Assembly (NCBI RefSeq): GCF_000015205.1
Contig: NC_008701.1
Location: 1-64,000 of the forward strand
Length of the DNA stretch: 64,000 bases
Direction of reading: 5' to 3'
Source: Pyrobaculum islandicum DSM 4184
Lineage (GTDB): Archaea > Thermoproteota > Thermoprotei > Thermoproteales > Thermoproteaceae
The notes under the pieces are model-generated. The model was not told the DNA's origin, searched no databases, and saw only the letters and a list, made by a program, of their open reading frames with translations. The translations under genes were made by a program, and so were the position numbers. Positions 33,775 to 41,860 of this stretch are shown one piece after another. Position 1 is the first letter of the stretch. Each line of letters begins with the position of its first letter.

Positions 33775-34438
33775 AGGTAAACACAGCGTCTAAAACCTCT
33801 CTACCCCCACATTTTTTAAACCCGCCGCCGTAGAGAACACAGACTTTATCCGGGGGGAGATGTCTAGCTATATGTGCGCCATGTGTTACAATAATTAACG
33901 CAGCGTCTTTTACAAGCTCTTTCAACGCCCTAGCCACAATTACAAGACTTTCTACATCTACGCCGCTGTCTGGCTCATCTATAAGAGCGACTCTAGGCCT
34001 CTGGGCTAAAACGGTGGCGAGCTCTACCCTCTTCCCCTCGCCGCCGGAGAGCTTTCCTATTTCTCTATCAAGAAGATGATCTACCTCGACGACCTTAGCC
34101 ACCTCTCTATAGTCACACTTAGTCTTCCTACATATATTCGACAGAAGTACGCCTACGCGAACGCCCTGTAGCCGCGGCGGGATTTGAAAAGCGAGGGCTA
34201 GGCCCCGGCTGGCTTTTTCAAACGGCTTTAGTTTTGTAATATCTTCGCCATCTAAAAGGACTCTGCCCCCCACGACTTCATACCCCGGGATCCCCATTAT
34301 CGCCTTGAGAAGACTTGATTTGCCAACGCCGTTGGGCCCCAAGATGTAAAACACCTCCCCCGGCGAAATAGAAAAAGAGACTCCGCCGAGGAGAGCCCGC
34401 CCGCCTACAGCCACCGAGAGATTTTCTACAGTAAACAC
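33752..34438 (-). CDS. sufC: SufC ATPase of Fe-S cluster assembly
   Basis: A 228-residue ABC-type ATPase: Walker A GPNGVGKSS near residue 34, signature LSGGEGKRVELA, Walker B VALIDEPDSG and the switch His in VTHGAH. The LSGGEGKR motif and the DEPDSGVD segment point to SufC rather than a transporter ATPase. It overlaps and drives the SufB/D gene downstream. SufC supplies energy for cluster assembly on the scaffold. Confidence 0.92.
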   Translation of the reverse strand: MFTVENLSVAVGGRALLGGVSFSISPGEVFYILGPNGVGKSSLLKAIMGIPGYEVVGGRVLLDGEDITKLKPFEKASRGLALAFQIPPRLQGVRVGVLLSNICRKTKCDYREVAKVVEVDHLLDREIGKLSGGEGKRVELATVLAQRPRVALIDEPDSGVDVESLVIVARALKELVKDAALIIVTHGAHIARHLPPDKVCVLYGGGFKKCGGREVLDAVFTYGFAGLV

Positions 34439-34481
34439 ATGTGTAAAAAATAAACTAGTTTTAATTCTCTTGGTGCAAAAT

Positions 34482-34907
34482 CTACACCTTTTGGAGAATC
34501 TCAGCTATCTTTCTAATACGCTCTCTATACGGCGCTATTCTATCAGGCTCTGTAGTAGCGACGTCGGCGAGATACATCGACCAGCTCTCCAACTCTTCGA
34601 CAACTTCTTCGATATTCCGCGGGGCGCCGGGCCTAGGTATTTTAGCCCAGGGTATGAGCTTGACGGCGCGTCTGCCGGCCTCCGTCAGCTCGTACCGCCC
34701 GTCTTCTCTCCTCTTGGCCAGACCCTCCGCCTCGAGTTGTTTCAACAGCGGGTAGACCGAGCCGGGAGACGGCTTCCAAAAGCCCCACGTGAGCTCTTCC
34801 ACAGCTCTTATAACCTCGGCGCCGTTCATAGGCTTGTCTGAGAGCAACCAGAGCACTACCTCCCTCAGCCCCCTCCTCGATATAAACGCCCAGGGCGGAG
34901 GTGCCAT
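34482..34907 (-). CDS. PadR-family transcriptional regulator
   Basis: A 141-residue winged-helix protein of the PadR family: LREVVLWLLSDKPMNGAEVI, then GSVYPLLKQLEAEGLAKRREDGRYELTEAGRRAV, and a helical dimerisation tail. A TATA-like GTTTAAAAATA lies about 25 nt before ATG 34907. Just beyond it is a 26-bp near-perfect palindrome (34937-34962) that should be its operator, shared with the divergent FAH gene. Confidence 0.9.
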   Translation of the reverse strand: MAPPPWAFISRRGLREVVLWLLSDKPMNGAEVIRAVEELTWGFWKPSPGSVYPLLKQLEAEGLAKRREDGRYELTEAGRRAVKLIPWAKIPRPGAPRNIEEVVEELESWSMYLADVATTEPDRIAPYRERIRKIAEILQKV

Positions 34908-34936
34908 GTGTATAACATCTCTCGTATTTTTAAACT

Positions 34937-34962
34937 TTTCGATTCCGATATCGAAATCGAAA
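34937..34962. promoter_or_regulatory. PadR-type operator palindrome between divergent promoters
   Basis: A 26-bp palindrome with 12 of 13 base pairs: TTTCGATT at 34937-34944 mirrored by AATCGAAA at 34955-34962, with CGATATCG in the centre. It lies between the TATA element of the PadR gene (34927-34936) and the TATA element TATATAAAC (34971-34979) of the FAH gene, in the right place to control both. Confidence 0.75.
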
Positions 34963-34997
34963 TGCTAATGTATATAAACGACGGCCAACGTCATGTT

Positions 34998-35900
34998 GTG
35001 AAACTACTTACATTTAGAAGGGGGGAGGTTAGAAAAGTTGGGCTTTTTAAAAACGGCAGGATTTTAGACTTGCCCGAGGCGTACAAAGCGGTGTTTAACA
35101 CAGAGGAGGCGCCAGATTTTCTATACGACATGAGACGCCTTATTGCACTAGGCGAGCCTGCGCTTGAGATAGTTAAGAAGTTAGACGAGAGAGCCAGAGG
35201 GCCGTTTTACAAGCCAGAGGAGATAAAGTGGGAGCCGCCTGTGCCAAACCCAGAGAAAATACTCTGCGTAGCCGTCAACTACAGAGAACACGGCGCCGAG
35301 ACTGGGATAGAGCCCCCCGACAAGCCCTACTTCTTCCCCAAGTTTCCAAATGCCCTAGTGGGCCACGAGGGCTATGTAGTGAAGCACAGGGTGGTACAGA
35401 AGCTAGACTGGGAGGTAGAGCTCGTCGTCGTAATGGGGCGCCCCGGCAAATACATAGAGCCAGAGAGGGCGCTGGACTACGTCTTCGGCTACACCGTCGG
35501 GCTAGACATGTCTATGCGCGACTGGCAGAACCCAGACGAGAAGACCGCCAGACAGTACGGAAAGAACTGGATATGGGGCAAGACTATGGACACCGCCGCG
35601 CCTGTGGGCCCGTACATTGCGACAAGAGACGAGGTGCCAGACCCCAACAGACTGGGGCTGAGGCTTTGGGTAAACGGCCAGCTAGAACAGGAGGGAAACA
35701 CCTCCCAGCTCATCTTCAATATCCAACAGTTGATATACTGGGCATCCCAAGGCATAACCCTCCGCCCCGGCGACCTCATTTTCACAGGGACGCCGCCCGG
35801 GGTGGGCTGGGCCAAGGGGAAGTTCTTAAAGGGGGGAGACATCGTAGAGGCCGAGGTGGAGTCTATAGGCCGTCTCAGAGCGTATATAATTGAGGAGTAG
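34998..35900 (+). CDS. Fumarylacetoacetate hydrolase (FAH) family protein
   Basis: A 300-residue FAH-fold protein. Metal ligands of the fold are seen in NALVGHEGYV, DWEVELVVVMG, the TVGLDMSMRDWQ region and FTGTPPGVGW. GTG 34998 is chosen over the upstream ATG 34908 because TATATAAAC lies about 25 nt upstream and family proteins start like KLLTFRR. Members include 2-keto-3-deoxyarabinonate dehydratase, fumarylpyruvate hydrolase and acylpyruvases, and the exact substrate is open. It is divergent from and probably controlled by the PadR gene. Confidence 0.88.
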   Translation: MKLLTFRRGEVRKVGLFKNGRILDLPEAYKAVFNTEEAPDFLYDMRRLIALGEPALEIVKKLDERARGPFYKPEEIKWEPPVPNPEKILCVAVNYREHGAETGIEPPDKPYFFPKFPNALVGHEGYVVKHRVVQKLDWEVELVVVMGRPGKYIEPERALDYVFGYTVGLDMSMRDWQNPDEKTARQYGKNWIWGKTMDTAAPVGPYIATRDEVPDPNRLGLRLWVNGQLEQEGNTSQLIFNIQQLIYWASQGITLRPGDLIFTGTPPGVGWAKGKFLKGGDIVEAEVESIGRLRAYIIEE

Positions 35901-36635
35901 CTACAACACGACAATTTTCCTCACTACCTCAGGCCGGTCGATTCTAACTCCGCCAAACTTAGAGGCCAAGATAAACACCCTGCCGCCCACTTCTACTCCA
36001 GACAAATCGAGACGGCCTCCCTCCGACTCTACAAGCACTATATCTCCAGTAGTACGCGCCCCCGACAGATCTACATCTCCCCTAGACCCACATATTGTTA
36101 TAGAGTAGGCCCCCGCCCTAGCTACAACACCCCCTCTGAACCTCTCGACAATAATTTCGCCGACCACCCCCGCCCCAGTTAAATCAAGACGCCCCGAGGA
36201 CTCTACCACTTGTAGATGGCCCCCAATTTTTGCGCCGGCCGCCGAGATTTCGCCACGTACTGAAAACACGGCGAAGAGCTCAGCTCTCCCCCCTCTAAAA
36301 TCTACATCGCCGACGACTTGGTCTATGTATATATGGCGGAATCTAGCCCCCTCGAGATATATATTCCCCCTCACGCTGTAGATAAAAAGATCTATGCCCC
36401 CAGCCCCACGGAGGTCTACGTCGCCAGTTACATAGTATATAAAGAGCGGGCCGTGGACTCTAGCCTCCCTCAGCCTAGGCGCGACATCTGACACCTCGCC
36501 CCCCGGCAGGTGGCACCTCTCGCAGTCGGCTGTAAAAACTAACTTCCGCCGGCAAGCCAGGTCTTTAACACAGTTGGGGTCGTGGTATGGACAAAAGCCG
36601 CTCTCTCTTGCAGGCCTCCCACAGAAACACCTCAC
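35901..36635 (-). CDS. Beta-solenoid protein with N-terminal cysteine cluster
   Basis: A 244-residue protein. The first ~42 residues carry seven Cys and a His (CFCG, FCPYH, NCV, AC, DCERCH), consistent with a zinc- or cluster-binding module. The rest is a regular repeat of about 20 residues with the theme G-D-V-D-L-x-G-A, as in bactofilin-like or pentapeptide-like beta-helices. No enzyme motif is visible. It ends one base after the FAH gene (convergent). Function unknown. Confidence 0.7.
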   Translation of the reverse strand: MRCFCGRPARESGFCPYHDPNCVKDLACRRKLVFTADCERCHLPGGEVSDVAPRLREARVHGPLFIYYVTGDVDLRGAGGIDLFIYSVRGNIYLEGARFRHIYIDQVVGDVDFRGGRAELFAVFSVRGEISAAGAKIGGHLQVVESSGRLDLTGAGVVGEIIVERFRGGVVARAGAYSITICGSRGDVDLSGARTTGDIVLVESEGGRLDLSGVEVGGRVFILASKFGGVRIDRPEVVRKIVVL

Positions 36636-36772
36636 AGCCGCCTCATCTACGTGGCTTTAAAAAATATAAGCAAGTGGGCAGATCTATACGTCAGATAGGT
36701 GAAGAGCCGGAGTACCCCCGACTGTTGAGGAACACCCGCCCCACCTTTATAACCTAGAGGCCGATGTTATTT

Positions 36773-37198
36773 ATGGCAGTGTATCTCATGTCTATCAAGC
36801 CGAAATTTGGCGAAGAGATACTCGGCGGGGCGAAAAAATGTGAATTGAGGAAGCTAGTGGGGCCTTTGATACAGCCAGACGACGTGGTGTATCTATACTT
36901 TACAAAACCCACGGCGGCTGTAGTTGGATATTTCACCGCAGGCCTAGTCTTCATAGTCCCCACCCACAACCTATCCAAACTACTCTCCGAGCTGGGGGGC
37001 TGTGGCGTTGGAGAAGAAGATTTAAAATACGTCGAGGGCGCCCGCTACTCTATGTTAATAGAGGCCAGAGGCCCAGCCCGCTGTCTAACGCCTGTCAAAC
37101 TGACAGAGATAGGCCTGAGGCCGCCCCCCAGCTATAGAAAATTAGACGGAAAGACAGCGGCTAAACTCAAAGCGCTTTGCGAAGGCAAAAAGATATAA
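36773..37198 (+). CDS. ASCH/PUA-like domain protein
   Basis: About 141 residues. LMSIKPKFGEEILGGAKKCELRKLVGP is the ASCH-domain start, shared with RNA-binding PUA-like proteins. The remainder fits a single small domain with a helical C-terminus. ATG 36773 is preferred because the TATA-like TTTATAA lies about 25 nt upstream, though ATG 36764 is close. It probably binds RNA. It runs into the HemB gene, whose own promoter lies inside its end. Confidence 0.8.
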   Translation: MAVYLMSIKPKFGEEILGGAKKCELRKLVGPLIQPDDVVYLYFTKPTAAVVGYFTAGLVFIVPTHNLSKLLSELGGCGVGEEDLKYVEGARYSMLIEARGPARCLTPVKLTEIGLRPPPSYRKLDGKTAAKLKALCEGKKI

Positions 37199-37218
37199 GG
37201 CAGCACGCCGTTTACGAT

Positions 37219-38229
37219 ATGAAATTCCCAACTGTCAGACCCCGCCGCCTCAGGACAAACAAAATCATTAGAGACGCCGTTGCCGAAACTGCCCTCGACC
37301 CCAGCGACTTCATCTACCCCATCTTCGTCAAGGAGGGCCCCGGCCGAGAGGCCATACCCACCATGCCCGGCCAACACCGGTGGCCCGTCGGCGAGGAGCT
37401 AATTAAACACGTAGAGGAGGCCCTCGCCCTAGGAGTCAACAAGTTCATCCTATTCGGCGTGGTGCCAGAGGAGCAGAAAGACCCCCACGGCTCCAGGGGC
37501 TACGACCCAGAGGGCCCCGTCCCCAAGGCCCTCCGCCTCCTAAAAGAGACCTTCGGCGACAAGATACTCCTCTTCGCAGACGTCTGCCTCTGCGAATACA
37601 CAGACCACGGACACTGCGGCGTGGTAAAGACCACCGGCGGCAGGTGGCACATTGACAACGACGAAACTATAAAGCTATACGCCAAGGAGGCCCTCGTGTA
37701 CGCAGACGCCGGCGCTGACTTCGTCGCCCCAAGCGGCATGATGGACGGCCAAGTGGCCGAGATCAGAAAAGCCCTAGACGCCCACGGCTTCCACCACGTG
37801 GGCATCATGGCATACAGCGCCAAATACGCCTCAGCCTTCTACGGCCCCTTCCGCACAGCCGCCGCCTCAGCCCCCAAATTCGGCGACAGGAGGACATACC
37901 AGATGGACCCCAGAAACGCCCACGAAGCCCTCAAAGAAGTCGCCATGGATCTGGAGGAGGGCGCAGACATAGTCATGGTAAAGCCAGCCCTCGCATACCT
38001 AGACGTAATCCGCCTAGTAAAACAGCACTACCCCTGGGCCCCCCTAGCCGCCTACAACGTCTCCGGAGAATACGCCATGGTAAAAGCCGCCGCAGCCGCC
38101 GGATATATAGACGAGAGGGTCGTCACACTAGAAATCCTAACCGCAATAAAAAGAGCAGGCGCAGACCTAATCCTCACCTACCACGCCCCAGAAGCCGCAA
38201 AATGGCTAAAAGACGGCACCCCATTCTAG
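37219..38229 (+). CDS. hemB: Porphobilinogen synthase (delta-aminolevulinate dehydratase)
   Basis: A 336-residue HemB. It condenses two 5-aminolevulinate molecules to porphobilinogen. The zinc cysteines are in DVCLCEYTDHGHCG, and the two Schiff-base lysines in YSAKYASAFYGPF and MVKPAL. ATG 37219 is chosen because a TATA-like GATATAAG sits about 25 nt upstream. Its stop overlaps the stop of the leader-linked gene at 38226 by three bases, so the inverted repeat starts exactly at the HemB end. HemC and AhbC-like genes lie 6-8 kb to the right. Confidence 0.95.
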   Translation: MKFPTVRPRRLRTNKIIRDAVAETALDPSDFIYPIFVKEGPGREAIPTMPGQHRWPVGEELIKHVEEALALGVNKFILFGVVPEEQKDPHGSRGYDPEGPVPKALRLLKETFGDKILLFADVCLCEYTDHGHCGVVKTTGGRWHIDNDETIKLYAKEALVYADAGADFVAPSGMMDGQVAEIRKALDAHGFHHVGIMAYSAKYASAFYGPFRTAAASAPKFGDRRTYQMDPRNAHEALKEVAMDLEEGADIVMVKPALAYLDVIRLVKQHYPWAPLAAYNVSGEYAMVKAAAAAGYIDERVVTLEILTAIKRAGADLILTYHAPEAAKWLKDGTPF

Positions 38230-38591
38230 CCGTCGTCTAGTATTTTCTTCGCCGCGCTTGGCCAGTACATGGCGAGGGCGGAGGCGGCGTATTCTATGGC
38301 CATTGCCGCCTCCCAGGCGCGTATCTTCCAACGCGGCGAGTCGCGGCAGCGGCTGGCGACGTAGTAGGCCTTCCTGAGGGCGTCCACCAGCGCAGCCACG
38401 AGGTGCCTTACGGGCAGGGGCCTCGGGACGAGCCTCCTAACCCTCACGGCGACGCCAAGAAGATCGTCCACACTGCCGAGGTATACCGTATCACGCGGAC
38501 GCCACCCCAACTTCAGATAAAGCCGACGGCCCAAAAGCCACAGGTACCCAACGAGAGGGCCTATCTTCATACGGCCAAAGTAGAGATACAC
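38226..38591 (-). CDS. CRISPR-leader-linked hypothetical protein, copy 2
   Basis: The 121-residue paralogue of the gene at 1492-1857, starting at GTG 38591, with the same TATA distance. Nearly the whole sequence matches, including the tail WPSAAKKILDDG and its stop codon. It shares its stop with hemB. Conservation of the reading frame in both copies argues that the protein is used. Its only constant neighbour is the CRISPR leader. Confidence 0.75.
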   Translation of the reverse strand: MYLYFGRMKIGPLVGYLWLLGRRLYLKLGWRPRDTVYLGSVDDLLGVAVRVRRLVPRPLPVRHLVAALVDALRKAYYVASRCRDSPRWKIRAWEAAMAIEYAASALAMYWPSAAKKILDDG

Positions 38592-38865
38592 ACCAGCCAC
38601 AAAACCCACACATTAAAACATTCCCATATATGTCGGTAAAGGACACAATAGACATTTGGAAAACGGTTGTGAGGGTAGAGGCGAAGAACGGCGCTGGGTT
38701 CTCCCTTCGGCTAGGCGTAGTTACGATCGTAAAGGCGAAGAACGGCGCACGCCGTCTCTCAGACAGGAGAATATATGAATGTAAAGGGCGGTGGAAAAGC
38801 GACCCCCGGACAAACAAAAAACCACGAAAAAACTTAAAAACCCAAAAGATCCACACAAACAAGCC
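38592..38865 (+). promoter_or_regulatory. CRISPR leader 2
   Basis: Non-coding A-rich stretch before array 2. The TATA-like CTTAAAAA (38833-38840) lies about 25 nt before the first repeat. Two exact copies of AGGCGAAGAACGGCGC (38679-38694 and 38733-38748) are 54 bp apart, about five helical turns, and match the two motifs in leader 1. Opposite-strand promoter elements for the small gene lie near 38610-38620. Confidence 0.85.
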
Positions 38866-39903
38866 CCAGAAATCAAAAGATAGTAGAAAGCTCCTGCTCG
38901 GATGCAGAAGGGACTCGGACGGGCGTGTCGTCTCCAGAAATCAAAAGATAGTAGAAAGTATGCTCCGGGCTAGACGGCCTCCCCGAGCCCGTGCGGGCGA
39001 GCCAGAAATCAAAAGATAGTAGAAAGTCGCGGTAGCACTGGACGACTGTGTCCCACCCACGCTCCTCAGCCAGAAATCAAAAGATAGTAGAAAGCAATCG
39101 CGTCCATAACCGCCCGCCAGTCCTCGTCGCACCCAGAAATCAAAAGATAGTAGAAACGCCGCCATCGCGATAGCGTACTACGCAGGCGTCAAGAGGGGCG
39201 CCAGAAATCAAAAGATAGTAGAAACATAAACAGACGCCGCCCTTCTGGTGGCTCCCCGTCGACCTCTGGCCAGAAATCAAAAGATAGTAGAAACTCTGTA
39301 ATCAACTCCTCCAGACCATACCTCCTCAGCAATCTGTAGCCAGAAATCAAAAGATAGTAGAAACTACGTCTCGTGGAGCGGGGCGAAGCTAGGCACATAC
39401 GTCGTCACCAGAAATCAAAAGATAGTAGAAACCTCCAACAGGTGGGGAGGTGGGAGAGGGACATGAACAACCAGAAATCAAAAGATAGTAGAAACTTAAT
39501 ATAGAGAACTCCCCTGTCCACAGGGGCGAAACGTTTATTCCAGAAATCAAAAGATAGTAGAAACGCAAACGTAGTGAAGACCGCGGTCATCGGGAATGGC
39601 GGTCATGCTTGCGCTCCAGAAATCAAAAGATAGTAGAAACCCTCTTCTAGCTCTCTGTCTAGGTCTTGAAGAAATTCGGCCCAGAAATCAAAAGATAGTA
39701 GAAATGCCCACTCCATAGACCATATCAGTTGTCTTTCCGCCATTATCTGCCAGAAATCAAAAGATAGTAGAAACGGGGCGTCTGAGACGTCTATCACGAC
39801 GGGGACAGACGTAATGTCCAGAAATCAAAAGATAGTAGAAACATGTATATGCATAGGAGGTGCGCTTCAAGGAGTTTTTCCCTAAACGCCCAGAAATCTA
39901 AAG
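38866..39903 (+). CRISPR. CRISPR array 2 (15 full repeats, 15 spacers)
   Basis: The same 25-nt repeat as array 1, here reading CCAGAAATC...GTAGAAAC on the + strand, starting at 38866, 38934, 39002, 39070, 39133, 39201, 39270, 39340, 39408, 39471, 39540, 39616, 39681, 39750 and 39818, with a decayed copy at 39890-39903. The first four repeats next to the leader end in AAAG instead of AAAC. The repeat at 39681 ends in T. The 3' copy keeps only about 14 nt, marking the trailer. Transcription should run rightward from leader 2. No spacer is shared with array 1 by eye. Confidence 0.97.
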
Positions 39904-39969
39904 TGTGGGCTTGTTGGTGTGGTGGGGGTTGTCGGGTTGATGTTTTTATGTGCCAGTGGTTTTTCTGGT

Positions 39970-40938
39970 ATGGATTCTCGGTTAGTGGATGTGTTGATGG
40001 AGGTTCAGTATGACTTTCCTCTGGTGGAGCGGCCTTTTGCTGTGGTGGGTGAGAGGGTTGGGCTTGGGGAGGGGGAGGTGGTTGAGGTTCTGCGGGGGGC
40101 TGTGAGGGCTGGGGTGCTTAAGAGGATTGGGGCGATTTTGAACTACAGGGCGAGGGGGATGGAGGCGGCTTTGGTGGGGATGGCTGTGCCGGAGGACGTC
40201 ATCGAGGTGGTGGCGGCGGAGGTGAATAGGGACCCGTACGTGAGCCACAACTTCCAGCGGGATTTCAAGCCGTACAACCTGTGGTTTGTGACTAAGGCGC
40301 GTAGTAGGGAGGAGCTGGAGGGGAAGGTGGCGGCTGTGGCTGGGAGGTTCGGCCTGGACTACGTGATCCTCTACTCGCTTAGGTCCTACAAGGTGGATGT
40401 GAGGTTTGACTTGAGGAGGGGGGTGTCGTGGACGAAGGGCGAGGTCATGCCGGAGTCGCCTCCCTCTGTGGAGTCGCTTGGGGTGCCGCAGGCCTTCTTC
40501 TCCAGGGTGAAGTCTCTGCCGCTGGTGCCCGAGCCGTTTAGGGAGGTGGCCGAGGCGCTGGGCACCTCCGTGGGGGAGGCGCTGGCGAAGATCAGGGAGC
40601 TCATTAGGCTGGGGGTGCTCCGGGACCTCCACGGCACTCTGGACGGGGAGGCGGTTGGGTTTAGGGAGAACGCCATGGTGGTGGTTAGGGAGCCGGTCTG
40701 CGAGGCGGCGGCTAGGCTCAACATCACCACCCACGTGGTTTTGAGAAACACGGTGCCGGGGAAGTGGGAGTATCCCTGCTACTTTATGGTCCACGGCGTG
40801 TCTAGACAAGTGCTTGAGGACTATATTAGAGACGCGGTTAGGAAACTGGGCGTCTCTGACTACCGCGTTTTATATAGTGTGCGGGGTTTTTTGAGTGGGC
40901 GGGAGATGGGGAGGAGGGTGGAACAAGTGGCGGACTAG
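39970..40938 (+). CDS. Fused AhbA/AhbB-like siroheme decarboxylase (NirDL-type)
   Basis: About 322 residues made of two Lrp/AsnC-like halves: an HTH start (VDVLMEVQYDFPLVERPFAVVGERVGL) with SHNFQRDFKPYNLWFV, then a second unit from about residue 165 (QAFFSRVKSLPLVPEPFREVAEAL...THVVLRN...YPCYFMVHG). Siroheme decarboxylase normally consists of two such subunits, AhbA and AhbB (NirD/L/G/H in heme d1 synthesis). It removes two carboxylates from siroheme. ATG 39970 has TATA-like TTTTTATG about 25 nt upstream. It starts just after the array 2 trailer. Confidence 0.85.
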   Translation: MDSRLVDVLMEVQYDFPLVERPFAVVGERVGLGEGEVVEVLRGAVRAGVLKRIGAILNYRARGMEAALVGMAVPEDVIEVVAAEVNRDPYVSHNFQRDFKPYNLWFVTKARSREELEGKVAAVAGRFGLDYVILYSLRSYKVDVRFDLRRGVSWTKGEVMPESPPSVESLGVPQAFFSRVKSLPLVPEPFREVAEALGTSVGEALAKIRELIRLGVLRDLHGTLDGEAVGFRENAMVVVREPVCEAAARLNITTHVVLRNTVPGKWEYPCYFMVHGVSRQVLEDYIRDAVRKLGVSDYRVLYSVRGFLSGREMGRRVEQVAD

Positions 40939-41828
40939 GGGCAGACCACGCGGCCTATATTTTCCTTCGCCTGGCTTCCAGAACCTAGCTTGAGATTGGC
41001 GGCGAAGTTTGCCGTCTTGCCGCAAGCCTCTGGCTTGCAGACAAAGTCGAAGTCCTCCTCCCAGAGCTTCTTGAAGTGTAGGCCGTATCTCTCCGCCGTC
41101 GATCTCGTCGTCACTGTGTACTCTGCCTCACCGGCGGCTACCTTGGCGGCGGCCTCGTCGTGTGTTAAGGCGATGTTGTAATAGCCGGGGGCCTCCCTAG
41201 GGGCGAGGCCCAGCTGGCGGAGTAGCCTATCTATGTGTATCCTAGTGCCGGCGCCTGGCGGTCTGTTCACCAGCCTCATGTTCGCCAGCTGGGAGAGGTC
41301 GGCGATGGGGCGTCTCGTGGCCACCCCCACCTCCCTCCTGAAGCCCTGGACTAGGCAGAGGTGTGGGGCGTAGGCGGCGACGGCCTGGAGGTTGTCGCCT
41401 AGGTGGACCCCGCCGAAGTGGGCCAGCCCCCCGGCTACCATCAGAAGTCCCTGTAGCGACCCGACGAAGTAGGCTTCGCCGCCGCGGAGAGCCTCCTCTA
41501 CCGCGGGGTCGTGGCTACCGGCGTATATAAAGTCGGAGAGACCCAGCACTATCCCCCTCCTAGCCGCCTCTGCCATATAGAGGCGGAGGGACCTCCGGCC
41601 CTCCTCCGTGAGCTTTGTCCCGCCTTTTCTTGACGTCTCCACCAGCCTCGCCCCCAGGGCCCTCTCGGCGCGGGCTACCAGATTCCAGAGGGTGGTGTAG
41701 GGCATCCCCAGCGTCTGGGCGGCCCTCTTCATAGAGGCCGTCATGTCTATAGCGAGGAGCGCCTTAAATACGTCTACCCCCAACGAAGCGTCTCCCACCT
41801 CTACCCTCAGCTCGGTCACAAAACGCAC
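40935..41828 (-). CDS. ModE-like regulator with C-terminal oxyanion-binding-protein-like domain
   Basis: A 297-residue protein. Residues 1-95 are a ModE-type winged helix (MKRAAQTLGMPYTTLWNLVARAERALGARLVE). The rest resembles periplasmic-binding proteins (NRPPGAGTRIHIDRLLRQLGL and HDEAAAKVAAGEAEYTVTTRSTAERYGLHF) as in the COG1910-type regulators. It is divergent from tupA and should sense tungstate or molybdate and control it. It overlaps the siroheme decarboxylase by 4 bp at the far end. Confidence 0.82.
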   Translation of the reverse strand: MRFVTELRVEVGDASLGVDVFKALLAIDMTASMKRAAQTLGMPYTTLWNLVARAERALGARLVETSRKGGTKLTEEGRRSLRLYMAEAARRGIVLGLSDFIYAGSHDPAVEEALRGGEAYFVGSLQGLLMVAGGLAHFGGVHLGDNLQAVAAYAPHLCLVQGFRREVGVATRRPIADLSQLANMRLVNRPPGAGTRIHIDRLLRQLGLAPREAPGYYNIALTHDEAAAKVAAGEAEYTVTTRSTAERYGLHFKKLWEEDFDFVCKPEACGKTANFAANLKLGSGSQAKENIGRVVCP

Positions 41829-41860
41829 AACAGTTATAAAGCTCAGTTATATAGCTTCTT

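Larger units (their letters stand above)
38226..38865 (-). repeat. Long inverted repeat, copy 2 (leader plus small gene)
   Basis: Matches 1217-1857 in inverse orientation. The left edge is exactly at the stop of the leader-linked gene next to the HemB stop, and the right edge runs into the first CRISPR repeat. Differences are scattered substitutions and short indels, mainly in the leader. Confidence 0.85.

Noticed and set aside
36660-36760. C/D box sRNA before the ASCH gene
   Set aside because: GTGAAGA resembles box C with one mismatch, but no clear box D follows; only a promoter can be supported.
38941-39797. Open frames on the minus strand inside array 2
   Set aside because: Same repeat-derived artefact as in array 1.
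1-39903. cas genes near the arrays
   Set aside because: None of the proteins between or next to the arrays carries Cas1, Cas2, Cas3, Cas4, Cas6, Cas7 or Cas10 motifs; TnpB is related only to Cas12 by ancestry.
39982-40809. Minus-strand 275-codon frame rich in His, Pro and Leu
   Set aside because: Antisense shadow of the siroheme decarboxylase gene.
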